Shown here one piece after another: positions 1 to 8,002 of a stretch of DNA of 64,000 bases. The notes under the pieces are model-generated. The model was given only the letters and a program-made list of their open reading frames with translations, ran no database searches and was not told the DNA's origin. The first letter of the stretch is position 1. The number at the start of each line of letters is the position of its first letter. This DNA comes from Novosphingobium barchaimii LL02. GTDB lineage: Bacteria; Pseudomonadota; Alphaproteobacteria; Sphingomonadales; Sphingomonadaceae. The stretch covers positions 1,166,668-1,230,667 of the forward strand of contig NZ_KQ130452.1 of the NCBI RefSeq assembly GCF_001046635.1, written 5' to 3'. The translations under genes were made by a program, and so were the position numbers.

Positions 1-1
1 C

Positions 2-76
2 GGAGAAGTTTCCGCCGAAGACCGTCACGGGCGGGTCGATCTGGCCCTGCGCGCGTCGGTCTCGGTGGGCTGGTAA
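2..76 (+). CDS. 3' end of an unidentified protein, possibly an outer-membrane beta-barrel
   Basis: An open frame enters from the left edge and stops at a TAA just before the next gene. Only 24 residues are visible. They end in alternating polar and hydrophobic residues and a final tryptophan (LALRASVSVGW), which fits the last beta strand of an outer-membrane barrel, but this is too little for a family call. It lies 6 bases upstream of the DUF6438 lipoprotein on the same strand, so the two could be co-transcribed. Confidence 0.4.
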   Translation, partial: GEVSAEDRHGRVDLALRASVSVGW

Positions 77-82
77 AGGGCG

Positions 83-610
83 ATGCGCGCGACATTCGTC
101 GTTGCCGTCGTCCTGGGCACCGGACTGCTGATATGCTGCACCCCCCGCGTGCGGTCCGGTGCCCCCACACTTCCCGTTACGGCTCAGGGAGGTGAGGAAA
201 TCCGCATCTCTCGCGGGCCATGCTTCGGCTTCTGCCCGGTCTACACCCTTGCGGTCACCCCGGCCGGGCGGGTCGATTTCAAGGGCGAGCGGCACACTGC
301 CGTCCTTGGCCAGCGCGCGCATTCGGTGGGTCGAACGGCTTACGAGGACGTGCGCGGCGCCCTGGCCGCACTGCGGCCCGAAACCGGCATTGAGACGGAG
401 TTTGCGTGCAAGGTCGCCGTCAGCGACATGTCGCACCTGACACTGGAATGGATCGCCGCCGACGGTACGCGTACGGCGTTGACCTACGGCATGGGCTGCC
501 GCGACCCAGAAGGCGCCGCCATCATGCAAACCGTAGAGAAGCAGTTGCACAAGCTGGAAGCCGCCGAATGGGCGGCGCAGAAGACATGGCCAGGAGATAC
601 GCGCGGGTAG
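83..610 (+). CDS. DUF6438 domain lipoprotein
   Basis: A 175-residue secreted protein. The N-terminus has a short hydrophobic segment (residues 4-18) followed by a Cys-Cys pair in LLICC, which resembles a lipobox, so it is probably anchored in the outer membrane or periplasm. Residues about 40-140 match the DUF6438 family: the ISRGPCFGFCPVY block with its two cysteines and the following TPAGRVDFKG strand are typical. The function of the family is unknown. The start ATG follows AAGGG closely. It may form a unit with the gene whose end is at the window edge. The call of the domain comes from motif recognition; the membrane location is inferred. Confidence 0.7.
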   Translation: MRATFVVAVVLGTGLLICCTPRVRSGAPTLPVTAQGGEEIRISRGPCFGFCPVYTLAVTPAGRVDFKGERHTAVLGQRAHSVGRTAYEDVRGALAALRPETGIETEFACKVAVSDMSHLTLEWIAADGTRTALTYGMGCRDPEGAAIMQTVEKQLHKLEAAEWAAQKTWPGDTRG

Positions 611-647
611 CGCCGCAGCCAGGGTCTTTTGGCAGGCTTTGAGCGAG

Positions 648-674
648 CGGGAACGGAAAACTCTTCTGTTCCCG
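648..674. terminator. Hairpin between convergent genes
   Basis: Eleven-base arms CGGGAACGGAA and TTCTGTTCCCG (one G-U pair) around a five-base loop lie between the stop of the DUF6438 gene and the stop of the NTF2-like gene. There is no long T run on either side, so it is a weak candidate for a bidirectional terminator. Confidence 0.4.
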
Positions 675-679
675 TAATG

Positions 680-1180
680 CTACCTCCCCGCAAACAGCGG
701 ATGTGCCGGGGACAGCCCGTCACCGAAAGTCATCGGCCCGCCGCGATCGTCAACCTGCCGCTCCACGCGGTCGAACAGGTTGAGCACATACGTGAGCCCC
801 GACAGACGCCATTCCCCCTCTCGGCATTCGGCGGTGAAGAGGTACCGCCCCCAGAACGTATCGTCGATGCCCGGCGCAGGGTCATCGGTGCGGCAGACGA
901 TCACGCACCCCGCATCGATCCTCGCCTGCTTTCCTGTCAACGTGACCACAGGCATGGCGAACATGTGGAGGCGGCGCGAATAGCCCTCCTCCAGTTCAGC
1001 CACGAATTTGCGATATTCCCCGAAATCGCCCTTGAACATGCCGAAGTCGAACAGCGATTCCGGCCAGAACACGTCGCTCAGCCGGTCCCAGTCGAGCCAG
1101 TCGATAAGTTGCGCATATTCAGCCACCAGTTCACCGAGGCGCGCCTTGGCGATCAGCGCCGCGGTGGCGCCGTCAGACAT
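680..1180 (-). CDS. NTF2/SnoaL-like family protein
   Basis: A 166-residue protein beginning MSDGATAALIAKARLGELVAEY. The pattern of an N-terminal helix, a YAQLIDWLDWDRLSDVFWPES block (a typical SnoaL/NTF2 signature of dihydroxy-ring isomerase and dehydratase relatives), an internal RRLHMFAMP strand and a C-terminal GEWRLSGLTY strand fits the cone-shaped NTF2 fold. Members act on small hydrophobic ring compounds or have no enzyme activity; the substrate cannot be read. The chosen start overlaps the stop of the upstream reductase by 8 bases (ATGTCTGA), which indicates translational coupling. Longer in-frame starts exist inside the reductase but lack support. Confidence 0.75.
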   Translation of the reverse strand: MSDGATAALIAKARLGELVAEYAQLIDWLDWDRLSDVFWPESLFDFGMFKGDFGEYRKFVAELEEGYSRRLHMFAMPVVTLTGKQARIDAGCVIVCRTDDPAPGIDDTFWGRYLFTAECREGEWRLSGLTYVLNLFDRVERQVDDRGGPMTFGDGLSPAHPLFAGR

Positions 1181-2228
1181 GCGCGGCAACCTTCCAGTCC
1201 GCAAGGGTCGATACGGTCTCGTCAAGGCGCACCAGCGTCTTGCCGGTGGTCTCGCCCGACATCAGGCGGATGAAGGCGTCCGGCGTCGCTTCGAGACCCG
1301 TGGCGACGTTCTCGGTGGCAGTGAGCTGGCCCGAGCGCACCCAGTTCGCCAGCGCATCCTCAGCCTCATGCAGCATGTCCACCGCCTCGTAAGCAAGGAA
1401 ACCGCGCATAGTGATGCGATTGACCAGCACCTGCCACATGTTCTTCAGACGGTAGGGATCGGTCTGGTGATTGTAATTGGCGATCATTCCGCAGACCGGA
1501 ATACGCCCGAACCCCTTCATGCGCGGCAACACGGTGTCGAGCGTGATGCCCCCGACGTTGTCGAAATAAAGGTCGATGCCGTCCGGGAAATGCCTTGCGA
1601 TCTCGGCGTCTAGGTCCTTGCAGTCCCGGTAATTGATCGCGCCGTGCATGCCAAGGTCTTCGGTGATGTGGCGCGCCTTGGCATCGGAGCCCACCGTGCC
1701 GACCACGCGGCAGCCCGAGAGCCGGGCGATCTGCCCGCCAACCGAACCCACCGCACCGGCCGCCGCGCTCATCAGCACTTCGTCGCCTTCGCGTATTTCG
1801 CCGTAGCGCTTGAGGCCGACATAAGCGGTGATGCCCGACCAGCCGCAGGCACCCATGTAAGCGGTAAGCGGCAGGTCATCGGCGACGCGCACGTTCTCGA
1901 AGCCGACGCTGCCGGGCGAGATCACGGAATGGGTCTCCCAGCCGATGAAGGCGCGGCCATAGTCGCCCTCGCGGAATTCGGGGTGGCGCGATTGGACCAC
2001 GCGGCCCAGCACCATCGTCGGGATAAGGCCGCCGATCTCCACCGGCGGCATGTAGCTCTTCACGTCGTCGAGCATCCCGCGCACTGCCGGATCGATGGCG
2101 AAGACCCGGTTTTCGAGCAGGACCTGCCCCTCCCCGATCTCGGGTAACCGGGCTTCCTCGATGCGGAAGTTATTGGGCGAAGGCACCCCGGTGGGGCGCG
2201 AATCCAGCACTATGCGGCGGTTCATCAT
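1173..2228 (-). CDS. NADP-dependent oxidoreductase, zinc-free MDR family (CurA / prostaglandin-reductase type)
   Basis: A 351-residue medium-chain dehydrogenase/reductase. The nucleotide-binding turn AAAGAVGSVGGQIAR lies near residue 150, followed by GTVGSDAKA; no zinc-binding cysteines are present, which places it with the double-bond reductases such as CurA and PTGR rather than alcohol dehydrogenases. These enzymes use NADPH to saturate the C=C bond of alpha,beta-unsaturated ketones or aldehydes. The start has a GGGAG ribosome site 8 bases upstream. It is the middle of a minus-strand run with an ABM-domain gene upstream and the overlapping NTF2-like gene downstream, suggesting a shared catabolic or detoxifying role. 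Confidence 0.88.
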   Translation of the reverse strand: MMNRRIVLDSRPTGVPSPNNFRIEEARLPEIGEGQVLLENRVFAIDPAVRGMLDDVKSYMPPVEIGGLIPTMVLGRVVQSRHPEFREGDYGRAFIGWETHSVISPGSVGFENVRVADDLPLTAYMGACGWSGITAYVGLKRYGEIREGDEVLMSAAAGAVGSVGGQIARLSGCRVVGTVGSDAKARHITEDLGMHGAINYRDCKDLDAEIARHFPDGIDLYFDNVGGITLDTVLPRMKGFGRIPVCGMIANYNHQTDPYRLKNMWQVLVNRITMRGFLAYEAVDMLHEAEDALANWVRSGQLTATENVATGLEATPDAFIRLMSGETTGKTLVRLDETVSTLADWKVAAHV

Positions 2229-2258
2229 TGTCTCTCTCCCAGTGTTTCCATCGCCGCG

Positions 2259-2561
2259 TCAGTCTGCGAAGCTGCGCTCGTTGGTGGCGTCGAACTTGCG
2301 CACGCCGGTCGTGTCGATCCGATCCGCCCAGCCGCCCAGCAGGGCCTGCACTGTGGGTTGGGCCAGGTGCCCCGCCAGCGCATCTTCGTCCCGCCAGCGT
2401 TCATAGGCGAGCACGGTGCCGTCCTCGCGACTGTCGAGGGCGAAGTGGTAGCCCAGGCAGCCATCCTCCTGCAGCGTCGGTTCGACCAGCGAACGCAGCG
2501 CATCGGCAAGCTCCTCGACAAGGTCAGGCGAGGTCTTCAGGTGTCCGGCGAGCACGATCAT
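2259..2561 (-). CDS. Antibiotic biosynthesis monooxygenase (ABM) domain protein, quinol-monooxygenase-like
   Basis: A 100-residue single-domain protein. The sequence MIVLAGHLK, then ALRSLVEPTLQEDGCLGYHFALD and VLAYERWRDEDALAGHL, follows the dimeric alpha+beta barrel of ABM proteins such as YgiN. Such proteins oxidise quinols or aromatic polyketides without cofactor, or break down reactive aldehydes. I chose the ATG at 2561 because GAGGA lies about 9 bases upstream and it matches family length; an upstream in-frame start would add 36 residues with no resemblance. It sits 30 bases upstream of the MDR reductase in the same direction. Confidence 0.8.
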   Translation of the reverse strand: MIVLAGHLKTSPDLVEELADALRSLVEPTLQEDGCLGYHFALDSREDGTVLAYERWRDEDALAGHLAQPTVQALLGGWADRIDTTGVRKFDATNERSFAD

Positions 2562-2662
2562 GGCGTGGCGATCCTCTTTATCTTGTCCTGGCATTTCATC
2601 GCCGCGTGAACGGCGCACGGGCACTGTCCCTTGTGACAGGTCATGACCGGCATCCGGCTCGC

Positions 2663-3298
2663 TCACCACGCGGGCGCATCGCCTCCGGGCACTGCCGGGC
2701 CGGTAAGCCAGTCTCCGGTGATGCCGATCCTGATCGAAGAACCCCTGGCCACTTCAGTTCCCGCATCGGGGGTGACGAACATGATGCGGTTCGGCGCCCA
2801 GACCGAGCCGATGATCTCCTCCTCGTCGGCCGAAAGTTCGACACCGGCCGCCGCGCACATTTCCAGCGCCCGCTCGCGGGTCTGGCCGCGCACTTCAGGG
2901 ACATAGGCCTTGGCGGGATCTTCGTGGAGCTTGAGCACACGGGCCTTCTCGCGCTCCGCTTCCTCGGCGGCGAGACCTTCGTCGAAGGCGGGACCGTGGT
3001 AGTCGATCTCCCAATCGAACGACATCATGTTCTCCAGGATGTCGGGCAGGAAAGGCGTCATGCGCAGATGCGACCAGTGCGACATGTATCGCTCCATCGC
3101 TTCGTAGGTGTCGATGTCGCAGCAGTTGGCGAAGTCGAAATCGCCGGAATGGAAGCGGGTGTGGACCACCTTGCCATGGCTGTAGTCGCGCACCTCGCGG
3201 TTGAGATGGGACAGCTTTTTCACTTCCTCGATGAACAGGTCAATCTTGGCCGGATCGGCGTCTTTCTTGAATTTGAGCATCACCACGTGGCGGATCAT
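2663..3298 (-). CDS. Dabb (stress-responsive A/B barrel) domain fused to a PASTA domain
   Basis: A 211-residue protein. Residues 1 to about 100 form a Dabb domain: MIRHVVMLKFK at the start, FANCCDIDTYEAMERYMSH in the middle. Residues about 132-195 read as one PASTA repeat: VPEVRGQTRERALEMCAAAG, then TPDAGTEVARGSSIRIGI. There is no signal peptide or membrane segment, so the PASTA part is cytoplasmic, which is unusual because PASTA domains normally bind cell-wall muropeptides outside the cell. A GGGAG ribosome site precedes the ATG. It heads the minus-strand operon that continues through ABM, MDR reductase and NTF2-like genes, about 100 bases downstream of a TetR gene. The catalytic role is unknown. 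Confidence 0.75.
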   Translation of the reverse strand: MIRHVVMLKFKKDADPAKIDLFIEEVKKLSHLNREVRDYSHGKVVHTRFHSGDFDFANCCDIDTYEAMERYMSHWSHLRMTPFLPDILENMMSFDWEIDYHGPAFDEGLAAEEAEREKARVLKLHEDPAKAYVPEVRGQTRERALEMCAAAGVELSADEEEIIGSVWAPNRIMFVTPDAGTEVARGSSIRIGITGDWLTGPAVPGGDAPAW

Positions 3299-3372
3299 CG
3301 TTCTCTCCCATGCTGGCGTCTGCGTCGCGGCGCCGATTGTGGAGAGACTAACCCGATATTTTTTATCTGGTG

Positions 3373-3390
3373 CCTGTCAGATTAAACAGG
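3373..3390. promoter_or_regulatory. Candidate TetR operator (CCTGT-N8-ACAGG)
   Basis: An 18-base dyad with arms CCTGT and ACAGG lies in the gap between the TetR gene and the Dabb-PASTA gene, where the operon promoter should be. A wider dyad TGCCTG/CAGGCA (3371-3376 and 3397-3402) surrounds it. That the neighbouring TetR protein binds here is inference. Confidence 0.4.
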
Positions 3391-3395
3391 TGTTG

Positions 3396-3983
3396 TCAGG
3401 CATCCGCGGCGAAGCCAAGGTCGGCCAGCTGTGCTGTCAAAACCTGGATCATACGCCCGGCGGTCCAGTCGTCGGGCGCAAAGCAGGCTTCAAGCGAAAT
3501 CCCCGCGACCGAGGCGATCAGCCGCCGCGCTTCGAACAACAGGTCGCCGTCTTCGACCGGGCGAGCGCTGCGCCGCACCAGCATCACCCGATAAAGTTCG
3601 AGGCTCTGCTCGGCAGCCCGGCGGCGTTCTTCAAGATATTCCGGCTCAAGGTGCGCCCTGCCCCAGAACGCGATCCATACGCGCCAGTTGGCCCGCGCGC
3701 CTGCGGTCAGCGGCATGATCTCGCCCAGGCAGTCCAGCAGCGGCAGGCCGGCATCGAACGCCGCCTCCAAACGCTCGCGGGCGCGGTCGTTGGCGAGCTG
3801 GTAGACGCCGAAGAGCAGCTCGTTCTTGTTGCGGAAATAATGCGACACGATCGAGGTACTGCACGCCGTCGCCGCCGCGATCTCGCGGAAGGTCAGCGCA
3901 TCTATCCCCCTGTCCGCAACAAGGTCGAACGCGACCGACAGGACGAGAGACCGGCGCTCCTGCTTGTCGACGATGATCGGCAT
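3396..3983 (-). CDS. TetR/AcrR family transcriptional regulator
   Basis: A 195-residue repressor-type regulator. The N-terminal helix-turn-helix is clear: ALTFREIAAATACSTSIVSHYFRNKNELL, residues about 28-58. The rest is the variable ligand-binding domain, with a BetI-like C-terminal part (RRLIASVAGISLEACFAPDDWTA). The ATG at 3983 gives the family-standard N-terminus MPIIVDKQERR; in-frame codons further upstream add an arginine-rich stretch without resemblance. It lies upstream of and in the same direction as the Dabb/ABM/MDR/NTF2 operon and probably controls it. The ligand is unknown. Confidence 0.9.
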   Translation of the reverse strand: MPIIVDKQERRSLVLSVAFDLVADRGIDALTFREIAAATACSTSIVSHYFRNKNELLFGVYQLANDRARERLEAAFDAGLPLLDCLGEIMPLTAGARANWRVWIAFWGRAHLEPEYLEERRRAAEQSLELYRVMLVRRSARPVEDGDLLFEARRLIASVAGISLEACFAPDDWTAGRMIQVLTAQLADLGFAADA

Positions 3984-4231
3984 CGTTGTCCTTCCCGGCC
4001 TTTCACACGAAACTACCAGCCGGGGCTTCCAGATGGGCGACGCTCTTGTCAAGCGGCCGAAACCGGCGCGAAAGCCTGCGCACCATTGCGCCTGCGCCTG
4101 ATTGCGTATCAAATCATTGCTGGCAGCAATGCTTGTGTTGACGCCGGTGGGCCGGGATGGAACCGCAAGATCAAAGACCCACCGTATCGTGCCGCCGAAC
4201 GTGGGAAATACAACGCGAGAGAGGATAACAG

Positions 4232-5539
4232 GTGGCCCGACCCTTTGCCCCGCGCTTCGCGGTCTACGTTGCGCTGGTGTTCCTGCTTCTGGGCGTGATG
4301 CAGCTCGTGGCCAGCCTCGTTTTCTACCAGTCGATCGACCACCAGACCCTTCGCGAGGACCACGCCCGCCGCGTTGCCGAGATGCTGGTGGTGAGCGACC
4401 GGATTCACGCGCTCGACCCGCGGCTCACCGCCCCCACCATGAGCACGCGCCACCTCGCCGCAGCCGTGGCCAATGCGCCTTCCGTTGCCGCGTCTGCACC
4501 TTCGGAAACGCTGCGGGCGATCGCCACCCGCATCGTCGAATGGGAACCGTCGCTCGGCGGGCGGTCGCTGCGCCTTGCGGTGCGCGATGTCGGCCATGGC
4601 AAGCGCGATCTCGTCGGCTCGATCCGGCTGACCGACGAACACTGGCTGAACTTCCGCTCGCGCGATATGAACGCCGCGTGGCCGGTGGCCCTGCGCGCCA
4701 CCGTGCTTACGCTAGCCACGACGCTGGCCTGCCTCGCCATCGGCCTTGCCGCACTGCACGTCCTCACCCGCCCCCTGCGCCGGATGAGCGACGCCGCCGA
4801 CGCTATCGGCCAGGGCCGCCAGGTCACCGTGCGCGAAACCGGATCGCCGGACCTGCGCAAACTGGCGCATTCGATGAACGTCATGCAGGACCGCATTGCG
4901 CGCCTGCTTCAGGATCAGGCCAGGTCGTTCGAGGCGATAAGCCATGATCTGCGCACCCCCCTTTCGCGCCAGAAGGTAGCCGCCGAACTTATCGACGACG
5001 CCGAACTGGGCGGGGTGATCCTGGCCAGCGTGGACGAGATGGAGGCCCTGCTCGCCTCGCTCCAGCGTTTCCTGCGCGCGCAGCACCTCGATGCCGAGCC
5101 GGAGACGGTGGAACTGGGACAACTGGTGCGGGGCGTGCTGTTCCCGTATCGCGGCAGGGCGCGGTTCGCCGTCGAGGGTACGGCCAGCGTCCGGACCTTC
5201 CGCGAACCTTTGTCGCTGGCGCTCGAAGCCCTGATCGAAAACGCGATCCAGTTCGGCGGAGAAGCGCGCATCACTATTCGCCGCGTCGAGGGCCATTGGT
5301 GCATAGAGATCGCCGACTCGGGGCCCGGCATCCCGTCATGCTACTTCGATGCGATCCTGGACCCGTTCTTCCGCCTCGATGCAGCCCGCGCGCGCGACAC
5401 CAAGGGCTTCGGGCTGGGCATTCCCACGGCGCACCGCCTGATGATGCGGTTCGACGGCAAACTGACCTTCGCTTCTTCGCCCGAAGGCGGGCTGATCGCG
5501 CGCATCCGCGTGCCCCAACCGCAGGACGCCGCTGCCTGA
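4232..5539 (+). CDS. Membrane sensor histidine kinase (EnvZ-like), orphan
   Basis: A 435-residue inner-membrane kinase. Membrane helix 1 is at about residues 10-30, a periplasmic sensor loop follows, helix 2 is near 150-173, then a HAMP linker beginning TRPLRRMSDAADAI. The phospho-acceptor box FEAISHDLRTPLSR has its histidine at residue 238; the ATPase has the N box ALEALIENAIQFGG, G1 ADSGPGIP and G2 KGFGLGIP. It should autophosphorylate and pass phosphate to a response regulator. The GTG start has AGAGG 8 bases upstream. No response regulator gene is adjacent, so the partner is elsewhere. The kinase domain is of the EnvZ/RstB group. Confidence 0.92.
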   Translation: MARPFAPRFAVYVALVFLLLGVMQLVASLVFYQSIDHQTLREDHARRVAEMLVVSDRIHALDPRLTAPTMSTRHLAAAVANAPSVAASAPSETLRAIATRIVEWEPSLGGRSLRLAVRDVGHGKRDLVGSIRLTDEHWLNFRSRDMNAAWPVALRATVLTLATTLACLAIGLAALHVLTRPLRRMSDAADAIGQGRQVTVRETGSPDLRKLAHSMNVMQDRIARLLQDQARSFEAISHDLRTPLSRQKVAAELIDDAELGGVILASVDEMEALLASLQRFLRAQHLDAEPETVELGQLVRGVLFPYRGRARFAVEGTASVRTFREPLSLALEALIENAIQFGGEARITIRRVEGHWCIEIADSGPGIPSCYFDAILDPFFRLDAARARDTKGFGLGIPTAHRLMMRFDGKLTFASSPEGGLIARIRVPQPQDAAA

Positions 5540-5555
5540 CACGCAGCGGCTGCGC

Positions 5556-6146
5556 TCATCCGTCGATGAATGCGCGTTCGCCCTCGCTCGAGGTCCTTGC
5601 CAGCGCCTCGTTACGGTGCGGAAAACGGCCGAAACGGTCGATCTCGCCCTTGTGGCCTTGCGCGAACTGCAAGACATCTTGAGCAAAGTCACGCAGCGCG
5701 GTGAACCGCTCGATGCTCATCGCCTGAAGCTGCGGGTCCTCGGCGTGCATCAAGGGCATGTAGAAGAACTGGCGCTGCCCGAACGCCAGCTTCTCGTCCA
5801 TGCCCATCGCCATCCCCTCGACCGCCAATTGCTGGGCGCGAACGTCCGTTTCGAACGCGGCGGCAGTGTCGCGATGGATGTGCCTTGAGAATTGATCGAG
5901 CAGCAGGATCAACCCCAGCCGGCCGAGCGGGGTGGCCGCCCAGTCGTCCAGCATGCCCGCACCGGCCTGCCGATGCAGATCGGCGAAGCGCCCGCGAACC
6001 AACGCATCGAGCGCCTCGCCGCCCTTGAACCAGTCCTGCGGCGTCAGTTCGCGAAACCAGAAATTCAGCACCTCGTCCTGTGGGTCGTTCAATCTGGCGC
6101 TCCTGCCCGTTTTCCTGTTTTTGCCCGATTGCGCGGGCATTGCCAT
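5556..6146 (-). CDS. DUF924 family protein
   Basis: A 196-residue soluble helical protein of the DUF924 (YPO3983-like) family, recognised by EVLNFWFRELTPQDWFKGGEALDALVRGRF, the LILLLDQFSRHIHRDT block and the C-terminal RFGRFPHRNEAL motif. The fold resembles TPR proteins; no activity is established. It is convergent with the histidine kinase and divergent from the phospholipase D gene, so it is probably transcribed alone. Confidence 0.88.
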   Translation of the reverse strand: MAMPAQSGKNRKTGRSARLNDPQDEVLNFWFRELTPQDWFKGGEALDALVRGRFADLHRQAGAGMLDDWAATPLGRLGLILLLDQFSRHIHRDTAAAFETDVRAQQLAVEGMAMGMDEKLAFGQRQFFYMPLMHAEDPQLQAMSIERFTALRDFAQDVLQFAQGHKGEIDRFGRFPHRNEALARTSSEGERAFIDG

Positions 6147-6258
6147 GTGCCTTAGATGGCTTGCAATTCACGGGGATCAAGCCGGGTCCTTCGGCCGTTC
6201 CACACCGCTTGCATTCCGTGTCAGGAACGCATGACCGCAACGAACACCAGGAGTAGCA

Positions 6259-7917
6259 ATGGCACGGGTGAGCCCGTTTAGAACGGCCCTGAGCGGCGCT
6301 GGGCGCGGCGCCGGACGGCGCTGGGCGATAGGGCTTGGCAGCATTGCCGCCGCAGGCGCGGCGCTTTGCCTCGCCAGCCGCCTGCCCCGCAGAACGCCCC
6401 CCGCAACTGCCCGCCTTCCCCTGCCCGGCGACAGCTCGCTATCCCGTTCCGTGGCGGCGCAGACATCGGGGCACCCCGGCCTCTCCGGCGTCCACCTGCT
6501 GAGCGACGGCATCGATGCCTTCGCGGCGCGCCTGCTGCTGGCCCGCACGGCGGAGCGCACGCTCGACCTGCAATATTACATCTGGCACGGCGATCGCACC
6601 GGCACCCTCCTGCTCGAAGCAGTCCACGAAGCGGCCCGGCGCGGCGTGCGGGTTCGCATGCTGCTGGACGACAACGGCATCACCGGATTGGACCATGTGC
6701 TGTCCGCGCTGAACGACCACCCTGATATAGAGGTGCGGCTGTTCAACCCGTTCCGCATCCGCTTCCCCAAGACAATCGGCTTCCTCACCGAATTCGGCCG
6801 CCTCAACCGGCGGATGCACAACAAGAGCTTCACCGTCGACGGCGCCGTGACGATCGTGGGCGGGCGCAACGTGGGTGACGAGTATTTCGGCGCGGGCGAC
6901 GGCGCCATGTTCGCCGACCTCGACGTCCTGGCGATCGGACCGGTGGTGCGCGATGTCGAACAGGATTTCGAGCGCTACTGGAACAGTGCATCGGCCTATC
7001 CCGCCGCGCAGATCCTGGCGCGGGTAGGCAAGCGCCAGCGCGCGAAGCTGGCATCGCGAGCATCGGTGGTCGAAAGCGACGCCTCGGCGCGGCGCTATGT
7101 CGAACGCCTGCGCAGCCTGCCGCTGGTCAGGCAGCTTGCCCAAGGCGACCTCGATTTCGAATGGGCGCAGGTGGAGGTCATCAGCGACGATCCCGCCAAG
7201 GCCTTGCACGATATCGAGCACGACGAACTGCTCGCCGGCAAGCTGGACGATACGATCGGCGCGCCGCTCAAGGAACTGGCGATCGTCTCGGGCTATTTCG
7301 TCCCCGGCCAGCAGGGTACCGACCAACTCTGCGCGCTTGCACGCTCCGGGGTAGCGGTATCGGTGTTGACCAACGGGTACGGCGCCACCGACGTGGCGAT
7401 GGTCCATGCCGGCTATGCACCGTGGCGCAAGCAACTGCTGAAGGCCGGCGTACGCCTGTTCGAAACCGGCCCCCAAACGCGCGCCGCGCCTACGAAAAAG
7501 GCCGCCAAGAAAGAGCGCCGCAAGGGCAACCGGCTCGGCGTCGGCAGCCGCCTGCGCGCCACCGGCAGCGGCTCGTTCGCGGCCCTGCGCTCCGGCGCCT
7601 CGACGATCCACGCCAAGACCATCACGGTCGATCGGACGCGCCTGTTCATCGGCTCGTTCAATTTCGACCCCCGATCGTACCGGCTGAACACCGAACTCGG
7701 CTTCGTCATTCACAGCCCGCTGTTCGCGGCGCACGTCGCCGATGCCTTCGACAGCATCATTCCCGATGCGTCCTATGCCGTCTCCCTCGGCACCGATGGC
7801 GAACTGCGCTGGAGCGACGGTACGGCGCCGCCCCGCACCGATGAGCCGGGGATGCGTCTGTTCGACCGTGTAATGGTCGGCGTCGCCTCTCGGCTGCCGA
7901 TCGCGTGGCTGCTGTAA
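6259..7917 (+). CDS. Phospholipase D family protein (cardiolipin synthase-like)
   Basis: A 552-residue protein with two HxKx4D catalytic motifs: HNKSFTVD near residue 187 and HAKTITVD near residue 451. Each is followed by the usual G-G/S-R/N block (VGGRNVGDEYF and IGSFNFDPRSY). The N-terminus has a hydrophobic segment (about 20-36, IGLGSIAAAGAALCLASRL), so it is membrane-anchored or exported. The family makes cardiolipin or exchanges phospholipid head groups. A lysine/arginine-rich insert (about 412-426) precedes the second motif. It stands alone between DUF924 and cstA. Confidence 0.9.
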   Translation: MARVSPFRTALSGAGRGAGRRWAIGLGSIAAAGAALCLASRLPRRTPPATARLPLPGDSSLSRSVAAQTSGHPGLSGVHLLSDGIDAFAARLLLARTAERTLDLQYYIWHGDRTGTLLLEAVHEAARRGVRVRMLLDDNGITGLDHVLSALNDHPDIEVRLFNPFRIRFPKTIGFLTEFGRLNRRMHNKSFTVDGAVTIVGGRNVGDEYFGAGDGAMFADLDVLAIGPVVRDVEQDFERYWNSASAYPAAQILARVGKRQRAKLASRASVVESDASARRYVERLRSLPLVRQLAQGDLDFEWAQVEVISDDPAKALHDIEHDELLAGKLDDTIGAPLKELAIVSGYFVPGQQGTDQLCALARSGVAVSVLTNGYGATDVAMVHAGYAPWRKQLLKAGVRLFETGPQTRAAPTKKAAKKERRKGNRLGVGSRLRATGSGSFAALRSGASTIHAKTITVDRTRLFIGSFNFDPRSYRLNTELGFVIHSPLFAAHVADAFDSIIPDASYAVSLGTDGELRWSDGTAPPRTDEPGMRLFDRVMVGVASRLPIAWLL

Positions 7918-8002
7918 GCACGGGACCTTTTCGGTTCACTCGGGGCAAAAGCGATCCTACAGGCTAAGGCAGGCCCCCGGGTTCTGAACAGGAGAGCGTG
8001 AC

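Noticed and set aside
7918-8002. A riboswitch upstream of cstA
   Set aside because: The 85-base leader shows no stable multi-helix structure or known riboswitch core.
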